A stretch of DNA of 64,000 nucleotides from G963678255 sp963678255 (lineage in GTDB: Bacteria > Cloacimonadota > Cloacimonadia > Cloacimonadales > WRIO01). Below the pieces are notes generated by a model. That model saw nothing but the letters and a program-made list of their open reading frames with translations, made no database searches and was not told the origin of the DNA. Shown here one piece after another: positions 10,289 through 17,925 of this stretch. How positions within the stretch are numbered: the stretch's first letter is position 1; each line of letters begins with the position of its first letter. The DNA lies in assembly GCA_963678255.2 (NCBI GenBank), contig CAXXTW010000002.1, positions 1,777,114 to 1,841,113 on the forward strand, in the 5' to 3' direction. Made by a program: the position numbers and the translations under genes.

Positions 10289-10936
10289 ATGTTGAAAATT
10301 AAATGGTTTGGTCATTCAATGTGGAAAATTAGTAACGATATTGTCGATATTGTTATTGATCCTTTTGATAATATTGGATACCCTCTACCAAATGATCTGA
10401 CAACCGAAATTCTCATTTGCTCTCACCAGCATCATGATCATAATAACATTTCTTTATTACAACACTATGATCTTTTGATTAATAATCCCGGAAATTATAC
10501 TTTTAAAGACATTACTATTGTCACTTATGAATCAGATCATGACGGCAATAATGGTCTTAAAAGAGGGAAAAATCTCTTATCTCTGATTACTATAAATAAT
10601 AAAAACATTTTACATTGTGGAGACCTTGGAGCAATTCCATCAAAAAACACTTTGGCAAGCCTAAAAGACATCTACGCCATCATGATACCAATCGGAGGGG
10701 TCTTTACTCTAGATTTTCATCTAGCGCTTGATCTGATTGATATACTAAAGCCACAGATTATCTTTCCCATGCATTATAAAACAAGAGTATTAAATTTTGA
10801 GCTTAATACGATTGATTCTTTTAAAAATGCTTCTAAAAATTTCTATTCCATCAATAATTCTTTTATTGATTTAGAGTCTAGTGATTTTACTTATCCTGCT
10901 ACAATTCAATTAAATTATGATGAGGTTATATCATGA
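10289..10936 (+). CDS. MBL-fold metal-dependent hydrolase (UPF0173/UlaG-like)
   Basis: A compact 215-aa metallo-beta-lactamase-fold protein. It opens KIKWFGHSMWKI, typical of the Lactamase_B_3 group (WxGHs), has the metal-binding HQHHDH near residue 46, ILHCGDLG (His-x-x-x-Asp) near residue 110 and FPMHYKT near the C-terminus for the last His. All expected metal ligands can be seen. Substrate unknown; the family includes lactonase-like enzymes and many uncharacterised members. It overlaps the next gene by 4 bp (ATGA), and both end at the strong terminator at 11282. Confidence 0.8.
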   Translation: MLKIKWFGHSMWKISNDIVDIVIDPFDNIGYPLPNDLTTEILICSHQHHDHNNISLLQHYDLLINNPGNYTFKDITIVTYESDHDGNNGLKRGKNLLSLITINNKNILHCGDLGAIPSKNTLASLKDIYAIMIPIGGVFTLDFHLALDLIDILKPQIIFPMHYKTRVLNFELNTIDSFKNASKNFYSINNSFIDLESSDFTYPATIQLNYDEVIS

Positions 10937-11268
10937 AAGGTTTATTAAGAAAAATTAACAATAACAAAACTAAACCTATGTTTAAAAAAATCTTTTCCTG
11001 GACTTTAAACCTATGTATGGCATATATTTTCTTGAATTTTTTCTTTTTCCATGAATTCAGTATTGCTAATCTAGTAAAAACAAAATATGAACATAGAAAA
11101 CTCAAACAAGAAGTTTCTAAAGTTAATATTGAAAACCTAAAATTGCAAAAAGAAAATGTTCAACTAAATAATGATCCTAAAGCACTTGAAAGAATTGCTC
11201 GCGAAAAATACGGTATGCATAAACAAAATGAAAAGGTTTATCGCTTTTATTCTGACGAAGATAATTAA
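10933..11268 (+). CDS. FtsB/DivIC-like septum formation initiator
   Basis: A small bitopic membrane protein of 111 aa. It has a basic N-terminus, one transmembrane helix near residues 22-40 (WTLNLCMAYIFLNFFFFH), then a coiled coil (KLKQEVSKVNIENLKLQKENVQL) and the family tail ALERIAREKYGMHKQNEKVYRF, which closely matches the conserved ARExxGMxxpgE segment of DivIC/FtsB. These proteins join FtsL and FtsQ in the divisome. A later ATG at codon 16 is possible, but the one used has a GAGG ribosome site overlapping the upstream stop. Confidence 0.85.
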   Translation: MKGLLRKINNNKTKPMFKKIFSWTLNLCMAYIFLNFFFFHEFSIANLVKTKYEHRKLKQEVSKVNIENLKLQKENVQLNNDPKALERIAREKYGMHKQNEKVYRFYSDEDN

Positions 11269-11281
11269 AAATTTTATATAA

Positions 11282-11318
11282 AAAAAAGAGCTTGTCTTCA
11301 TCAGACAAGCTCTTTTTT
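11282..11318. terminator. Bidirectional intrinsic terminator
   Basis: A 16-bp perfect stem (AAAAAAGAGCTTGTCT paired with its complement at 11303-11318) with a 5-nt loop TCATC. It has a T-run on both strands and sits between convergent genes, so it can serve both operons. Confidence 0.9.
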
Positions 11319-11329
11319 GTTTATTAATA

Positions 11330-12175
11330 TTAATCAAATTTATAACTTAATCCAAAATGATGAGTCGGGTTTAATACCGCATGATAACTGAAACCATAAT
11401 CTACATTGATATTTTTAACTCTGATAGAAGCACCAGCGCTATACATTGAAGGATTGTTTCTAACTCCTGCACGTAATACAAGCATTGGATGAACTTCTAC
11501 CTCTGTTCCAAAATGATATTCACTATCACCATTCCAATTTTTCTTTATGTCAAAAGCTGTTATTACCCCCTGATAGGGAATATATGAAATTCCTGCACAT
11601 AATCTTTGTGGTAATGAATAATCATTTTCTTCACCCATTTTTGGATTGTTTAAATTAGTAACCATAAAACCAATATTTGTTCTGTTGTGAATCACAGCCA
11701 TAGCTCCTAAATTTATGCCTAAGGCTGTTTGACTGCCCATTCCATCATAACTTAAATTATAAATATTGGCTGTATAACCTAAATATAGCTCTGATAGAAC
11801 ATCTTTGTTTAAACAAATTGCATGACTAAGAGCATAGGTTTTCTCTGACATAAGGTTTACATCTTCATATTCTACTGACATGGATTGATATCCTAATCCA
11901 AAACTACCTAAAGATTTTGAAGGCATCACAAAACCAAAAGTATTCAATGTAGCAAAATCACTACCAAAATAATTTGAGTAAGATGTTCCTAGTTCTGTTC
12001 TTGCCATTGCCAATCCAGCTGGGTTATAAAACATAGCGTCATAATTTCTGCTGAAAGAAGTCATTGCACCAGACATTGCTCTGCCCTGTACAGAAACTTC
12101 ATAATCATCAAACATACTGAATAAAGGGAGAACTGTTAAGAGGCAACCAATTAGTATAAATGTTATTTTTTTCAT
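11330..12175 (-). CDS. PorV/PorQ-family outer-membrane barrel
   Basis: A 281-aa secreted barrel. A signal peptide ends near residue 20 (LFSMF). The mature start EVSVQGRAMSGAMTSFSRNYDAMFYNPAGLAMAR is the typical GRamsGaytavAdd..a.yyNPAGLa layout of the PorV/PorQ/UPF0164 group. Repeated short beta strands follow, and the protein ends in GLSYKFD. PorV shuttles type IX secretion cargo to the cell surface in Bacteroidota. The presence of a SprA-like translocon 6 kb away supports a T9SS-related role, though PorV paralogues have other functions. It is the last gene of the leftward operon and starts 9 bp after the upstream stop. Confidence 0.7.
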   Translation of the reverse strand: MKKITFILIGCLLTVLPLFSMFDDYEVSVQGRAMSGAMTSFSRNYDAMFYNPAGLAMARTELGTSYSNYFGSDFATLNTFGFVMPSKSLGSFGLGYQSMSVEYEDVNLMSEKTYALSHAICLNKDVLSELYLGYTANIYNLSYDGMGSQTALGINLGAMAVIHNRTNIGFMVTNLNNPKMGEENDYSLPQRLCAGISYIPYQGVITAFDIKKNWNGDSEYHFGTEVEVHPMLVLRAGVRNNPSMYSAGASIRVKNINVDYGFSYHAVLNPTHHFGLSYKFD

Positions 12176-12184
12176 TATTCCTCC

Positions 12185-13837
12185 CTATTTCAACTTCATA
12201 CCGATAACGATAGGAGCTTGTTTAGTTTTTTTATCTCCAGAAACACGATCAATTACTTCTAAATGACAAATGTATAATCCTGGCTCTACAAGCTGATGAT
12301 TCTTATCCCGACCATCCCATTTATAAAATGAAATTCCTGTTCCGGGTTCTTCTTCTGTTCCGGGTTCTTCTTCTGAATCTGGTTTGATAATTGTATTAAT
12401 TGTAAATATAAGTTTACCTTCAGCATTGTATATTCTCAAAATTGCTTTATCGCCTTCTTTTCCAAAATATCCAATTTCTACTTTATCACCTTGAAATACA
12501 TTAAAAACCTTTGGTGTTATTTTTAATATTGCATTGTGAGTCTTTACTGGATATACATAACGGACAGGTTCTCCTAAATCATCTAAATTTTCAATAGCTA
12601 CATTTGATGAATCATCAATTGCTGATATACTGATATTTACATAAGTACCTGAACCCTGAGGGGGTATTCCTCCTCGATATGTTATAGCATTGATTTTCGT
12701 CATAGGTACTTCGTGGGTTGAAGAATTGAAATTTATTGAATATATCAAGGTTGCACCTAAAATCATTCCTTCTGTATCAATAATATCAGCTAATACAAAC
12801 AATGAATCAGCACTTTCAGGAGAATTTTCAAAATGGATATTAGTAATAACAGGACCACGTTTATAGACTCTTATTTTTTGAGGGTATGAGTCAACTTTGT
12901 TCAAATCATTATCTATGACTCTTATAAAAAAGATATAATTATCATTCTCGTAAGTTTTTGTATTTAATGGTGGTAGTGTTACGGTGTATATACTGTTAAT
13001 GCCGTTGAGAAATTCTAAAGAATCTAATTCCGTATTCTCCTGAGATTCTAATCTGTAGAATATTTTTTTATAACCAATCGTTCCATTATAATCTTTAAGT
13101 CGAGCTGATACATTTATTGCTTGATCTACATATGGTCTCACAGGAGTGAAAGAAATATTTTCTATCACGGGGTTAGTAATTTTAATGACGATATCTGACT
13201 CATATACTGGCAATAATTGCGTCTTATTACTATAAACACTAACAACTCCATACGCATCTATTGGCATATTGGCTGATAAAATGCTATAATCAATTTCTGA
13301 AGTATCCCATACTCTTAATGCAATTGTTTGATTTGAGGTGTTTTTTAAGGTTATATTTGCTCCGCCACCAACAGCATATGGATCTTCCACTAAACTCCCA
13401 CTTACTTTTACTCGAGTGCCTTCATATTTTTGATAATTAGCGGCTTCAGTATAGGTTAATGTTACATAGGGAAGCGGATTTTCAGAATTATCCATGACTT
13501 CATATGTAAAGCTCGTGAGCTCAGTAGTCCCACTATATTCTGTAACGACGCCTGTTACTCGTAAGATATACCCTTTTTTTATATCATTCTGCTGAGCAGC
13601 TGATATGGATGATGCAAAAAGGTTGATTCCACGGTTTGAACTATCCTGAATATAAGCCTTAAGCTGTGTATTATGAAGAAGTTTTACACCGACTGTTACG
13701 GTGCCCTCAATTGTGACGGTTCTACCGGTATAAGCTGTTAAACTGTCCTGAATGTTCGCTATAGGTGTTATGACTATAGCTGATAAATTTGCTACACAAA
13801 TCAAGACTAAAGCGAGGATGATTATCAGATTTTTCAT
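12185..13837 (-). CDS. Secreted OB-fold / Ig-like protein with FlgD-Ig-type C-terminus
   Basis: A 550-aa exported protein. Signal peptide at residues 1-20 (ending ANLSA). Residues about 25-215 look like two OB-fold-type domains (GRTVTIEGTVTV..., KLLHNTQLKAYIQDSSNRG...), as in secreted proteins annotated as nucleic-acid-binding OB. Middle Ig-like beta domains follow. The C-terminus, ILRIYNAEGKLIF...YKWDGRDKNHQLVEPGLYICHLEV, is the FlgD-Ig fold common in FCB surface proteins and often used as a sorting or anchoring domain. A perfect 18-bp tandem duplication encodes EEEPGT twice inside the FlgD-Ig domain. Ligand unknown. It overlaps lspA by 4 bp. Confidence 0.6.
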   Translation of the reverse strand: MKNLIIILALVLICVANLSAIVITPIANIQDSLTAYTGRTVTIEGTVTVGVKLLHNTQLKAYIQDSSNRGINLFASSISAAQQNDIKKGYILRVTGVVTEYSGTTELTSFTYEVMDNSENPLPYVTLTYTEAANYQKYEGTRVKVSGSLVEDPYAVGGGANITLKNTSNQTIALRVWDTSEIDYSILSANMPIDAYGVVSVYSNKTQLLPVYESDIVIKITNPVIENISFTPVRPYVDQAINVSARLKDYNGTIGYKKIFYRLESQENTELDSLEFLNGINSIYTVTLPPLNTKTYENDNYIFFIRVIDNDLNKVDSYPQKIRVYKRGPVITNIHFENSPESADSLFVLADIIDTEGMILGATLIYSINFNSSTHEVPMTKINAITYRGGIPPQGSGTYVNISISAIDDSSNVAIENLDDLGEPVRYVYPVKTHNAILKITPKVFNVFQGDKVEIGYFGKEGDKAILRIYNAEGKLIFTINTIIKPDSEEEPGTEEEPGTGISFYKWDGRDKNHQLVEPGLYICHLEVIDRVSGDKKTKQAPIVIGMKLK

Positions 13838-14322
13838 TTACCCTCCAAAGGTTTCTTGTCAAAAAATAAGTAATATATTATTAAAATACATATGGCTATT
13901 ACAATAGAACTATCGGCAACATTAAAAATTGCAAAACGCTCCATGATAAAATCAGGAAAATCACAATCAACAAAATCAGTAACACTTCCGTAAATTATTC
14001 TGTCAATCAAATTGCCTATGGCTCCCCCGACGACTAATGAATAAGCTATAAGTTCTGTTTTAGATTCTGATTTTTTCATGATGATTAATAAAACTATTAA
14101 AAAAATAAAAGTAATTGTGATAAAAAAGATTCTGTTGATCATTGGGGATCCTAAACTTATACTAAAAGCAGCTCCTGAATTCTGTACATGAGTTAATTTT
14201 ACGAACTCTCCAATAACTGAATGAGACTCCCAGGCCATATATTTACGAACTAAAAACTTGCTCAATTGATCAAGTAATATCACGATTACAGATATTGAAA
14301 GATATTTTGCCCATTTGTTCAT
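13834..14322 (-). CDS. lspA: Lipoprotein signal peptidase (signal peptidase II)
   Basis: Inner-membrane aspartyl protease that removes signal peptides from prolipoproteins. 162 aa with four transmembrane helices. The catalytic dyad is visible: D107 in GGAIGNLIDR and D137 in FNVADSSI; the conserved N-terminal LDQLSKFLVR and NSGAAFS are also present. It is in a leftward operon between dksA and the secreted FlgD-Ig protein, 16 bp after the dksA-like stop. Lipoproteins exist in this genome (for example the one at 32313), so the enzyme has clients. Confidence 0.96.
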   Translation of the reverse strand: MNKWAKYLSISVIVILLDQLSKFLVRKYMAWESHSVIGEFVKLTHVQNSGAAFSISLGSPMINRIFFITITFIFLIVLLIIMKKSESKTELIAYSLVVGGAIGNLIDRIIYGSVTDFVDCDFPDFIMERFAIFNVADSSIVIAICILIIYYLFFDKKPLEGK

Positions 14323-14338
14323 ATATTTTTTCTCAAAA

Positions 14339-14731
14339 TCATTTTTTCTTTTTCTTTTCTTCTTTGGTTTTACAATCTATACAGAATCTGGCATAGGGGA
14401 TGATCTTTAATCTTGTCTCCTGTATATATTCGCCACAAATCTCACAGATACCATACGTTCTCTCATATACCCTTTTTAAAGCTTCATTAATCTGTTTGAG
14501 TTTTAACCCTTCTTTATCTACCATATAAGCTTGTTTCTCAAGTTCAGAAGTATCGGTTCCCTGATCGGCTTGATGAAATGCATAACTTGAAAGATCTCCA
14601 GCACTATCTTTAGCACCTTTCTTTTGAAGTTCATTAATTTGATTAATCGATCTCAATGTTTCTTCTCGTTCTTTAAGAAGAACTTCTTCGAAGAATTTTA
14701 ATTTGTCGGTTGTTAAGCTTTCAGCAGCCAT
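14339..14731 (-). CDS. DksA/TraR-family zinc-finger protein
   Basis: A 130-aa protein with an N-terminal coiled coil (KFFEEVLLKEREETLRSI) and a C-terminal four-Cys zinc finger CEICGEYI...FCIDCK. This is the DksA/TraR layout (RNA polymerase secondary-channel regulators). The tip region has ADQGTDTSELEKQA. It is closer to the YteA/TraR-like proteins that lie next to lspA in many genomes, and adjacency to lspA here fits. Ribosome site and start ATG are just 3 bp after the PNP stop. Whether it truly acts with ppGpp cannot be said. Confidence 0.85.
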   Translation of the reverse strand: MAAESLTTDKLKFFEEVLLKEREETLRSINQINELQKKGAKDSAGDLSSYAFHQADQGTDTSELEKQAYMVDKEGLKLKQINEALKRVYERTYGICEICGEYIQETRLKIIPYARFCIDCKTKEEKKKKK

Positions 14732-14734
14732 TAC

Positions 14735-15562
14735 TTAGTCTCCTTCTTTATCCATCTTCTTTAATGTTTGTTTTATTATTAACTGTAAATTGGCAGAAGC
14801 CTTTTGAGCATTTTCTCGTATCTCTTCCTGACTATGCGCTTCACTATGAAAAATATTACTTAAATTGGTAACAACTGAGATAGCCAATACTTTCATCCTG
14901 CAATGAACAGCTACAATCACTTCGGGAACGGTTGACATTCCAACTAAATCGGCTCCAAAGGAAGCAAACATCTTACATTCTGCGCTTGTCTCTAAAGATG
15001 GGCCTGTTACCGCACAGTAAACACCTTCTCTTAATGAAATTCCGTTTTGCTCAGCGATTTCTTTTGCAAATCCAGATAAAGTCTTATTATACGGTTCATT
15101 CATACTGGGAAATCTCTCGCCAAACTCATCTCTGTTTTTACCAATCAGTGGATTGATGCCCATCATATTTATATGATCAGATAATAATATTAATGATCCA
15201 GGTGTAAATTGAGGATTTAAACTTCCGGATGCATTTGTGACCATTAATGTATCAACTCCTAGTGCCTTTAGTACTCGAACAGGATAGGTTACCTGCTCCA
15301 TATTCCAGCCTTCATAATAATGAAATCTCCCCTGAAATACAATAACTGGAACTGAACTTATCTGTCCTGCAATCAATTTGCCTTGATGAGACGGTGCCGT
15401 TGAAACAACAAAACCTGGAATATCCTCATAGGATATGGCTATAGGATTCTCAACCTGATCGGCTAATCCATTCAAACCTGTCCCTAATATTATCCCTGCT
15501 TTAGGAACAAATGGGATTTTAGATTTTAAAAAATTAACTGTTTTCTGTATCATTTCTTCCAT
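14735..15562 (-). CDS. Purine nucleoside phosphorylase (trimeric PNP)
   Basis: Cleaves purine nucleosides with phosphate to give free base and (deoxy)ribose-1-phosphate. 275 aa, as expected for the trimeric class. Motifs: IILGTGLNGLAD at the start (phosphate loop), GRFHYYEGW with the phosphate-binding Arg and His, TNASGSLNP, VYCAVTGPSLETSAE with the base-site Glu, and LVGMSTVPEVIVA. The ATG lies inside the divIVA gene end, giving a 29-bp overlap with the upstream gene, which implies tight coupling. Purine specificity (guanosine/inosine versus broader) is not decidable here. Confidence 0.93.
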   Translation of the reverse strand: MEEMIQKTVNFLKSKIPFVPKAGIILGTGLNGLADQVENPIAISYEDIPGFVVSTAPSHQGKLIAGQISSVPVIVFQGRFHYYEGWNMEQVTYPVRVLKALGVDTLMVTNASGSLNPQFTPGSLILLSDHINMMGINPLIGKNRDEFGERFPSMNEPYNKTLSGFAKEIAEQNGISLREGVYCAVTGPSLETSAECKMFASFGADLVGMSTVPEVIVAVHCRMKVLAISVVTNLSNIFHSEAHSQEEIRENAQKASANLQLIIKQTLKKMDKEGD

Positions 15563-16115
15563 TTAGAGTCTCCATCTTGATTGTTGAGGCTACATTTATC
15601 TGAGTATCCAATTCTGCTTCTCTCGACCGATCAAATAATGGATCCTGCTCAATTCGTTTTGAAAACATTTGTAATTGAGCACTAGTCTCTAATAAGAATT
15701 GTCTTTTTTGCTCTTTCATGTTTATAAATTCATGTTTTAATACATTTAAATAATGCTTGGTATCGTCAATCGCCTTTTTGGCTGCTAATTCCGCTGACCT
15801 GACAATATTATCCGCTTCTTTTTGAGCATTTCTCAATATCTCATTTTTCGTGTTTTCTGCTTGTATTAATGTCCGACTTATTAATTCTTCTTTTTTCTGT
15901 AATTGCTCTAATACTAATTGAGATTGAGCTCGATCATCAAATACATTCATTCTTGCTGGTTCGTCTGAAGATGCTTTCTGACTAAAAAGATCTTCTATGT
16001 GAGCTGAAATCATGTCCAAATACTCTCGAACCTCTTTCTTGCTATATCCAAACATTCCGTTGGAAAACTCTTTATGTCTTATTTCGACAGGAGAGAATTC
16101 ATATTTTTGATCCAT
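15534..16115 (-). CDS. divIVA: DivIVA-domain protein
   Basis: A 193-aa cytoplasmic coiled-coil protein. Its N-terminus, SPVEIRHKEFSNGMFGYSKKEVREYLDMIS, is the membrane-curvature-binding DivIVA motif (xLTPxDIxxKxFxxxxxGYxxxEVdxFL). A long coiled coil follows (residues about 60-165). In Gram-positives DivIVA marks poles and septa; homologues in other phyla are less clear. It is located between yggT and pnp. The yggT-divIVA pairing is a known conserved neighbourhood. Its end overlaps pnp by 29 bp. Confidence 0.85.
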   Translation of the reverse strand: MDQKYEFSPVEIRHKEFSNGMFGYSKKEVREYLDMISAHIEDLFSQKASSDEPARMNVFDDRAQSQLVLEQLQKKEELISRTLIQAENTKNEILRNAQKEADNIVRSAELAAKKAIDDTKHYLNVLKHEFINMKEQKRQFLLETSAQLQMFSKRIEQDPLFDRSREAELDTQINVASTIKMETLNGRNDTENS

Positions 16116-16124
16116 AATATCTCC

Positions 16125-16397
16125 TTAAAATAAAAACTGGGTAATTAAAAACCGTAGGACAATACCCTTTATTATATATTGGATAATTAATATAATGACA
16201 ATCGGAGATAAGTCCATTCCTCCAAGACTCGGTAATACTCTTCTAAAAGGCTCCATCACTGGCTCTGTTATATTGACCAAAACTCTATATAACTGATTGT
16301 AAGGGTCTGGTGAAAACCAAGATGCTACCGCTCGAATTATGATGATATAAACATAAATGTCACAAATTGAACTTAATATTCTGATCACTAAAACCAT
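16125..16397 (-). CDS. YggT family integral membrane protein
   Basis: A 90-aa membrane protein with two hydrophobic helices separated by the family signature ASWFSPDPYNQLYRVLVNITEPVMEPFRRVLPS (given as SWF-x6-N...L-x3-T-E-P-x2-x2-R-x2-P). It is first in the leftward operon, 9 bp before divIVA. YggT proteins are linked with cell division and envelope integrity in several bacteria, without a settled biochemical role. Confidence 0.88.
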   Translation of the reverse strand: MVLVIRILSSICDIYVYIIIIRAVASWFSPDPYNQLYRVLVNITEPVMEPFRRVLPSLGGMDLSPIVIILIIQYIIKGIVLRFLITQFLF

Positions 16398-17125
16398 TAC
16401 TTAGCCTTCCAATTTTCAGAATAAGCATAATATCGCTTATTCTAACACTTTATTTTTATTTTAGACATTTTCAAATCATTTCTATTTATGTCAATGAATT
16501 TATTGCTTATGTTTTTCTCTAACTCAAAAGAGGCTAATATATAAAATTAGCTACTATGACATTACCCTTTTTAACTATCCTAAAATAAATCTTAACTGAA
16601 AATCATTTCTTTTTTTTGATCTGAAATGAGTATTGCAATGACGACTTAAGAGAAACAAGAAATATCCTTATCCTTATTATAATGGCATCCCTTTGTGTTC
16701 TTTCTGACTAAGATTTATATCCGATTCATATTTGAAAATTAATTTTCCTTTCAAAACAGTTATTCTTATCTCGTTTCTTGTTGCAAATCAAAACAAAGAT
16801 CTTTACTTCCTTACTACTTCCTTACTCCTTCCTTACTCCTTCCTTGGAGCTTCCTTGGTGCTTTATCTATTGAATATTAAAAATCTTGAATATTATTTCT
16901 GAGAATTTTTGGAAAATTTATTTATGTTGTTCTAAAAAATATTAAAATTTTTCCTTTAACTGCGTATTGAATTATTTACTATTTTATAAAAAGCCAACTC
17001 ATGAATTACTAAATATTATTTTAATCATAATTTATTCTTGACTTTATGATTGAAATCAAAAATTCTGTAAAAAAAGTTAAAATAGTAATATTATAGCTTA
17101 TTGAAATAAATATAATAGGAATTAT
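16398..17125. promoter_or_regulatory. 728-bp divergent intergenic region
   Basis: No open frame of note. It separates the leftward yggT operon from the rightward coaX-sprA pair, so it should hold both promoters. On the minus strand a TTGACA (complement near 16488-16493) lies about 95 bp ahead of yggT. In the yggT leader there is an inverted repeat GAATAAGC (16419-16426) and GCTTATTC (16435-16442). An 11-bp degenerate tandem repeat lies at 16804-16858. For coaX, a TTGACT near 17038 is the best -35 candidate, with A/T-rich possible -10 boxes following. Confidence 0.45.
16804..16858. repeat. Five tandem 11-bp units
   Basis: Consecutive units TACTTCCTTAC, TACTTCCTTAC, TCCTTCCTTAC, TCCTTCCTTGG and AGCTTCCTTGG. 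The CTTCCTT core recurs exactly every 11 bp, close to one helical turn, in an otherwise unstructured AT-rich spacer. It may be a protein-binding array or a slippage-prone microsatellite; function unknown. Confidence 0.7.
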
Positions 17126-17902
17126 ATGAAGAAGATCTTGGTCATTGATATTGGAAATACAAATATTGTTTGCGGGATCTATACTGAAGGCGAATTACAA
17201 AGAGTCTGGAGACTTAGTTCAGATTCTAAAAAGACATCTGATGAATATTTCTCTATATTATATACTCTGGCAGAACAGAGCAACATGAAATTAGAAGCTA
17301 TTGATCATGTGGTATTGTCTTCTGTTGTTCCTTCATTATCCAGATGTTTTGAACATTTATTTCAACGCTATTTTAAAAGCCCTGTGATCGTTGTGACGGG
17401 ATATACTCCTTTAGGTTTAAGCTTTTCTGTTTCTGACCCTGGATTTATAGGAGCTGATTTAATTGTTAATGCTTATTCTGCCTGGAAAAAATATGAAGAT
17501 AATTGTATTATCTGTGACATGGGAACTGCTACTACTATACAGTTAGTTGATAAATCTGGTCATTTTCACGGAACAAGTATTATCCCTGGTGTCGTCACAG
17601 GAGCTTTTAATCTGTTTGAAAAAGCTGCTTTGTTATCAAATATTCAATTGGAAAAGGCTGAACATTTATTAGGAACAACAACCAAGGATGCTTTATTATC
17701 TGGTATCGTTTTAGGTCATGCCTATATGATTGATAGATTTATTATGGAAATTAAGAAAAAATGGGCTCATCTAATTAAGTTTAAAACCATTGCTACAGGA
17801 GGGATTGCTTCCTTAATTTGCGATCATTCTAATGAAATTGATATTATTGATAAAACTTTAACGCTTGATGGCTTATATAAAATTAGCCAAATTAAAGAAT
17901 AA
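17126..17902 (+). CDS. coaX: Type III pantothenate kinase
   Basis: First step of coenzyme A synthesis: phosphorylates pantothenate. 258 aa, ASKHA fold. Motifs: VIDIGNTNIVCGIY (phosphate 1), VSDPGFIGADLIVNAYSAW (pantothenate/dimer region with catalytic Asp in GAD), CDMGTATTIQLVD (phosphate 2) and IPGVVTGAFNLFEKAALL. The full set is present, so the enzyme should be active. It is followed after 23 bp by the sprA-like gene, so the two are likely co-transcribed. Confidence 0.95.
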   Translation: MKKILVIDIGNTNIVCGIYTEGELQRVWRLSSDSKKTSDEYFSILYTLAEQSNMKLEAIDHVVLSSVVPSLSRCFEHLFQRYFKSPVIVVTGYTPLGLSFSVSDPGFIGADLIVNAYSAWKKYEDNCIICDMGTATTIQLVDKSGHFHGTSIIPGVVTGAFNLFEKAALLSNIQLEKAEHLLGTTTKDALLSGIVLGHAYMIDRFIMEIKKKWAHLIKFKTIATGGIASLICDHSNEIDIIDKTLTLDGLYKISQIKE

Positions 17903-17925
17903 ACAAAGAAAGATAGATATTATTG

